The notes under the pieces were generated by a model that was not told the origin of the DNA, did no database searches, and was given only the letters and a program-made list of their open reading frames with translations. A program made the position numbers and the translations under genes. From positions 1-7,234 of the forward strand of contig CALEZK010000344.1 of the NCBI GenBank assembly GCA_937928585.1: a stretch of 7,234 bases of DNA, given 5' to 3'. Source of the stretch: an uncultured bacterium. Its GTDB lineage: Bacteria; Hydrogenedentota; Hydrogenedentia; Hydrogenedentales; SLHB01. Shown piece after piece: positions 4,048-7,234 of the stretch (position 1 is the first letter of the stretch; each line of letters starts with the position of its first letter).

Positions 4048-5700
4048 ATGCCCCAACGTACGACAGTTGGCGGATACCTGATACATCGACTCGAAGAGCT
4101 GGGGCTCAGGCACGTTTTTGGGGTGCCGGGCGACTACGTTCTGGGATTCTATGACATGCTCGTCGCCAGCGAGTTGAAGGTCATTGGCACATGCACGGAG
4201 CTGGGGGCGGGTTTCGCTGCCGATGCATATGCGCGCGTGAACGGCCTTGGCGCGGCGTGCATCACCTATTGCGTGGGCGGCTTCAATGCGCTGAACGCGG
4301 TAGCGGGCGCGTATGCCGAGAAATCGCCGTTGGTGCTCATCAGTGGGGCGCCGGGGTTGAGCGAGCGCGAACGGTCGCCTTTCCTGCACCATAAAGTGCG
4401 CGACTTCAACACGCAGCGCCTGATCTTTGAACGTGTGACGGTCGCGGCGGTCGCGCTGGAGAATTCGGACGATGCGCCAGGGCAGATTGACGCGGCGTTA
4501 GACGCGTGCATCCGGCAGAAGCGCCCCATTTACATCGAGATTCCACGCGACATGGCTTCGGCAGCCTGCTTGGCGCCGAAGCCGTGGACCTTTGATCGTG
4601 TCAAAAGTGACCCGGATGTGTTGAAGGAGGCCGTAGACGAAGCGGCCGCGATGATACGCAAGGCGAAGCGTCCGGTCGTTCTGGGCGGCGTTGAAATCCA
4701 CCGATTTGGCTTGCAGAACACCCTGAAGAAACTCGTCGAGCATACCGGAATGCCGATTGCGTCGACGCTACTTGGCAAGTCGATGATGGAAGAGGATCAT
4801 CCGCAGTACCTCGGCGTGTATGAAGGCGCGATGGGCAGGGACGATGTGCGCAATGTGGTCGAGCGTGCGGACTGCCTCATGATACTCGGCGCGTTTCTTA
4901 CCGATATCGATCTGGGCATTTTTACCGCGAAACTTGATCCGGCAGTGACCATCAATGCCAGCGCGGAGCGAATCGCAATTAAGCGCCATGTGTTTGAGGA
5001 CCTTCAACTCAAAGATTTCATGGAGCGGCTTACGGCGGCCTTGCCGAAGCGCAAGCCAGCCCCGCTTCGCGTAAAGAAGCCGCGCGAGATTACCTTCAAA
5101 GTGAAACCCGACGCGCCCATGACGGTGCGCCGCTTGTTTGAGCGCATAGACGCTTTTCTGAATGACGATCACATTGTGATTTGCGATATCGGCGACAGCC
5201 TGTTTGGCGCAGCTGACTTGACGATACGCGCGCATACGGAGTTTCTGAGCCCCGCATACTACACGTCGATGGGGTTCGCGGTGCCGGCGGCGCTTGGCGC
5301 GCACGCAAACAAGCCAAAGCTGCGACCCATAGTGTTCGTGGGCGATGGCGCGTTTCAAATGACGGGACAGGAACTTTCCACAATCGTACGCAACAAACTG
5401 AACCCGATCGTGATTGTGCTGAACAATAAGGGGTACAGCACGGAACGGTTTATCGATGATGGACCATACAACGACATACTCAACTGGAACTACCACCGTT
5501 TGCCCGACTTGTTGGGCGTCGGTTGGGGGTGCGAGGTGCGCACGGAGGGAGAGTTCGACGCGGCGCTTGCGCTTGCGAACGAGAATAAGACCTCTTATTC
5601 CATACTCAACGTCCACCTTGATCCCTACGACAGTTCGCGGGCGATGGAACGCCTGGGTAAGCGGCTCGGCAAAGCGGTAAAGAAAAAGTCGAGCCGCTAG
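4048..5700 (+). CDS. Thiamine-diphosphate-dependent 2-oxo-acid decarboxylase (pyruvate/indolepyruvate decarboxylase family)
   Basis: This 550-residue cytoplasmic enzyme has the three-domain plan of the pyruvate/indolepyruvate/branched-chain decarboxylases, which turn a 2-oxo acid into an aldehyde and CO2. The pyrimidine-binding domain carries FGVPGDY (24-30) and the catalytic Glu51 in CTELGAGFAADAYAR. The decarboxylase-specific HH pair is His114-His115 (PFLHHKVRDFNTQ), the same numbers as in yeast PDC. The diphosphate-binding domain has the GDG...NN motif at 432-460 (VGDGAFQMTGQ, then VLNNKGYSTE), with Glu466 matching the active-site glutamate near the C-terminus, followed by DGPYNDILNWNYHRLP, very typical of PDC/IPDC. 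The segment before it reads ICDIGDSLFGA (378-388) where characterised enzymes usually have AETG- or ADQG-like residues. The length fits the family. The C-terminus is basic (KAVKKKSSR). The enzyme class is clear; the preferred substrate (pyruvate, indolepyruvate, phenylpyruvate or branched-chain oxo acid) is not. Confidence 0.92.
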   Translation: MPQRTTVGGYLIHRLEELGLRHVFGVPGDYVLGFYDMLVASELKVIGTCTELGAGFAADAYARVNGLGAACITYCVGGFNALNAVAGAYAEKSPLVLISGAPGLSERERSPFLHHKVRDFNTQRLIFERVTVAAVALENSDDAPGQIDAALDACIRQKRPIYIEIPRDMASAACLAPKPWTFDRVKSDPDVLKEAVDEAAAMIRKAKRPVVLGGVEIHRFGLQNTLKKLVEHTGMPIASTLLGKSMMEEDHPQYLGVYEGAMGRDDVRNVVERADCLMILGAFLTDIDLGIFTAKLDPAVTINASAERIAIKRHVFEDLQLKDFMERLTAALPKRKPAPLRVKKPREITFKVKPDAPMTVRRLFERIDAFLNDDHIVICDIGDSLFGAADLTIRAHTEFLSPAYYTSMGFAVPAALGAHANKPKLRPIVFVGDGAFQMTGQELSTIVRNKLNPIVIVLNNKGYSTERFIDDGPYNDILNWNYHRLPDLLGVGWGCEVRTEGEFDAALALANENKTSYSILNVHLDPYDSSRAMERLGKRLGKAVKKKSSR

Positions 5701-5709
5701 GCACCAGGC

Positions 5710-7234
5710 ATGTCGAAATACAGGCAAACTATAAGAACTGCGGCCATTCTAGGGGCGCTATTGGGGCACAGCGTGTTCGCGGGTACGCCCCCAGACCCAC
5801 TCGCGCGCTTGACGGCGCTCGCTGCGCGCAATGCACCCGTCGACATCGCGGAAACCTTGTTGGAAATCGATCGTGGTCTCAATGGAACGATTGACGTCGC
5901 GGTATATCGGAATCGTCTGGACGCTATGGCGTCGGAACTGCGTGTGGCGTTAGCGCAGGCCGAGAACACGCGCGAGAAACTTGAGCGCATGGCCGAGATT
6001 ATCTACGGGAAATGGGGCTTCGCCGATTCCAAGACGCTGCCCGCGGACGTATATGTTTCCTTTGCGGACGTGTTGGACAAGAAGCAGTGGAACTGTTTCG
6101 GGATGAGCATGCTCTACCTCGCGTTGGGGGAGCGTGTTGGGCTTCCCATGGCGATGGTTGCGGGGCGTGGGCACGCGTTGGTGCGTACTGAAGGCGATGT
6201 GCTTTACGTCGAGACCACACAACGCGGAAACATTCACGAAAGCACAGCGTATCTCGCGGACTATCTCCCATACCCCTGCACCGAGCCTGCGGAGTATGTC
6301 GCCGTGCCTTCGCGAACCGCGATCGCGGTGTCATTGACCCAGACGGGAGCAGCGTTGGCTGCGCGCGGGAACATGCCTGTCGCTGAGCTGTGCTTTCGGC
6401 ACGCTCTTGAATACGATTCGCAATATGCGGAGACCCATGCCGCAATCGGCTTTGTCGCAATGACCGCGGGTAATGCCGTGCGGGCACTGGAATCATTGCG
6501 CAAGGCGATAGCCCTCGATCCGAAGCAGCGCGAAGCACACGGCGGACTCGGGACTGTTTTGCATGCCACTGGTGACCTCGACGGCGCGGAGAAGGCGTTT
6601 CGCGATGCCGTTGCGCTGTGTAAGTCGCAGCCGGAGCCGCTTTTCAATCTGGGACAAGTATTGTTTGAGAAGGGCGATCTCGCCGGCGCGGAATCGGCAT
6701 TCCGAGCGTATACCGAGCTTGTCCCGCTGGATGCAGACGGCTACGTGCGGCTCGCGTTTCCGCTGGAGGATCTCGGTAAACTTGATGAAGCGCTGGCAGC
6801 ATATGCAGCCGCGCTTCGCATCAATCCGCGGCATATCGACGCCATGGTCAATTCCGGCGGCATATCGGAAAAGCAAGCGAAGTGGGAGGCCGCGCGTGCG
6901 TGGTACGAGAAGGCGCTTGCGTTGTCATCGAGCAATCCGTTCGCCCTGACCGGCATGGGACGCGTCCTGACGGAACAGGGGCAATACGACGCGGCGACGC
7001 GCTTTTTCGAACAGTCGATCATGGTCGACGCGGGAAATCCGGCGACTTGGATCGATTTCGCGCGGTTGCAAAAGAAGCGCGGCGACCTCACGGGTGCGAT
7101 GGAAAAGTTAGAAACGGCTCTGCGAATTGCGCCGAAGGAACCGGAAACACATGTAGAACTTGCGCTAATTTATTTGGGGCAGAAGAATGCAACCAAAGCG
7201 CGGGAACATGCGCGCATTGCGCGGGATCTGGGAG
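5710..7234 (+). CDS. Exported transglutaminase-like/TPR repeat protein, C-terminus cut by window edge
   Basis: The frame from ATG 5710 stays open for 508 codons to the window end, so the gene is partial at its 3' end. Residues 1-24 form a signal peptide (basic SKYRQTIR, hydrophobic AAILGALLG, then a VFA|G cleavage site), so the protein is exported or anchored outside the inner membrane. Residues about 50-200 hold a papain/transglutaminase-like domain: Cys129 in WNCFGMSMLYLALGERVGLP, His155 in VAGRGHALV, and Glu168 in LYVETT as the likely catalytic triad. This resembles the SirB1/Transglut_core2 group, usually with Asp in the third place. From about 207 there are nine 34-residue TPR repeats in register (207, 241, 275, 309, 343, 377, 411, 445, 479), which usually bind partner proteins. 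It starts nine bases after the decarboxylase stop with only a weak TAGG upstream, so co-transcription is likely. The client and enzymatic activity are unknown. Confidence 0.87.
   Translation, partial: MSKYRQTIRTAAILGALLGHSVFAGTPPDPLARLTALAARNAPVDIAETLLEIDRGLNGTIDVAVYRNRLDAMASELRVALAQAENTREKLERMAEIIYGKWGFADSKTLPADVYVSFADVLDKKQWNCFGMSMLYLALGERVGLPMAMVAGRGHALVRTEGDVLYVETTQRGNIHESTAYLADYLPYPCTEPAEYVAVPSRTAIAVSLTQTGAALAARGNMPVAELCFRHALEYDSQYAETHAAIGFVAMTAGNAVRALESLRKAIALDPKQREAHGGLGTVLHATGDLDGAEKAFRDAVALCKSQPEPLFNLGQVLFEKGDLAGAESAFRAYTELVPLDADGYVRLAFPLEDLGKLDEALAAYAAALRINPRHIDAMVNSGGISEKQAKWEAARAWYEKALALSSSNPFALTGMGRVLTEQGQYDAATRFFEQSIMVDAGNPATWIDFARLQKKRGDLTGAMEKLETALRIAPKEPETHVELALIYLGQKNATKAREHARIARDLG

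Noticed and set aside
4768..5727. 319-codon minus-strand ORF antisense to the decarboxylase
   Set aside because: Its product is rich in Arg, His and Val without domain content, as expected from antisense reading of a GC-biased gene. The plus strand encodes an unmistakable enzyme.
1..7234. CRISPR array, tRNA, rRNA, insertion sequence or phage module
   Set aside because: I saw no regularly spaced direct repeats, no cloverleaf-like or rRNA-like stretches, and no transposase, integrase or phage protein in any frame.

Overview
The window looks like chromosomal DNA from a Gram-negative bacterium. It encodes inner-membrane ExbB/ExbD-type proton-channel proteins, which normally energise envelope processes, and a protein exported by a signal peptide. 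Most of it is moderately GC-rich with densely packed genes. The first ~800 bases are visibly richer in A and T. No marker gene fixes the taxon. The gene style (two ExbD copies, TPR-rich exported proteins, alternative TTG starts) would fit a PVC-group or Hydrogenedentota-like bacterium, but that is only an impression.

Layout. A leftward series reads from the divergent intergenic region at about 3.9-4.05 kb down to base 1. It holds an ExbB/TolQ/MotA-family channel subunit (3907-3215), a first ExbD (3218-2763), a second ExbD (2776-2336), a DedA-family lipid-carrier transporter (2213-1572), a stand-alone PTS EIIA domain (1246-800), and a membrane-anchored protein of unknown function that runs off the left edge (724 to <1). 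The three Exb genes overlap by 4 and 14 bases and form a tight, probably translationally coupled unit. The other genes are separated by 122, 325 and 75 bases and may have their own promoters. Rightward from the divergent region lie a thiamine-diphosphate-dependent 2-oxo-acid decarboxylase of the pyruvate/indolepyruvate decarboxylase class (4048-5700) and, nine bases later, an exported protein with a cysteine-protease/transglutaminase-like domain followed by nine TPR repeats, cut by the right edge (5710 to >7234).

How the genes may work together. ExbB plus two different ExbD proteins would form a proton-driven motor. No TonB, TolA, Pal or receptor is visible here, so its client is unknown. DedA-family transport also depends on the membrane proton gradient, so the four genes could share an energy or envelope theme (inference). 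The decarboxylase acts in the cytoplasm on a 2-oxo acid. Its close spacing to the exported TPR protein suggests co-transcription but no obvious shared pathway.

The least explained items are the paired ExbDs with an identical membrane segment but unrelated periplasmic parts, a set of mutually exclusive hairpins between exbD2 and dedA, the exported transglutaminase-like/TPR fusion, and the AT-rich orphan membrane protein at the left end. I found no tRNA, rRNA, CRISPR array, insertion sequence or phage gene. Nothing here clearly amounts to a wholly new system.
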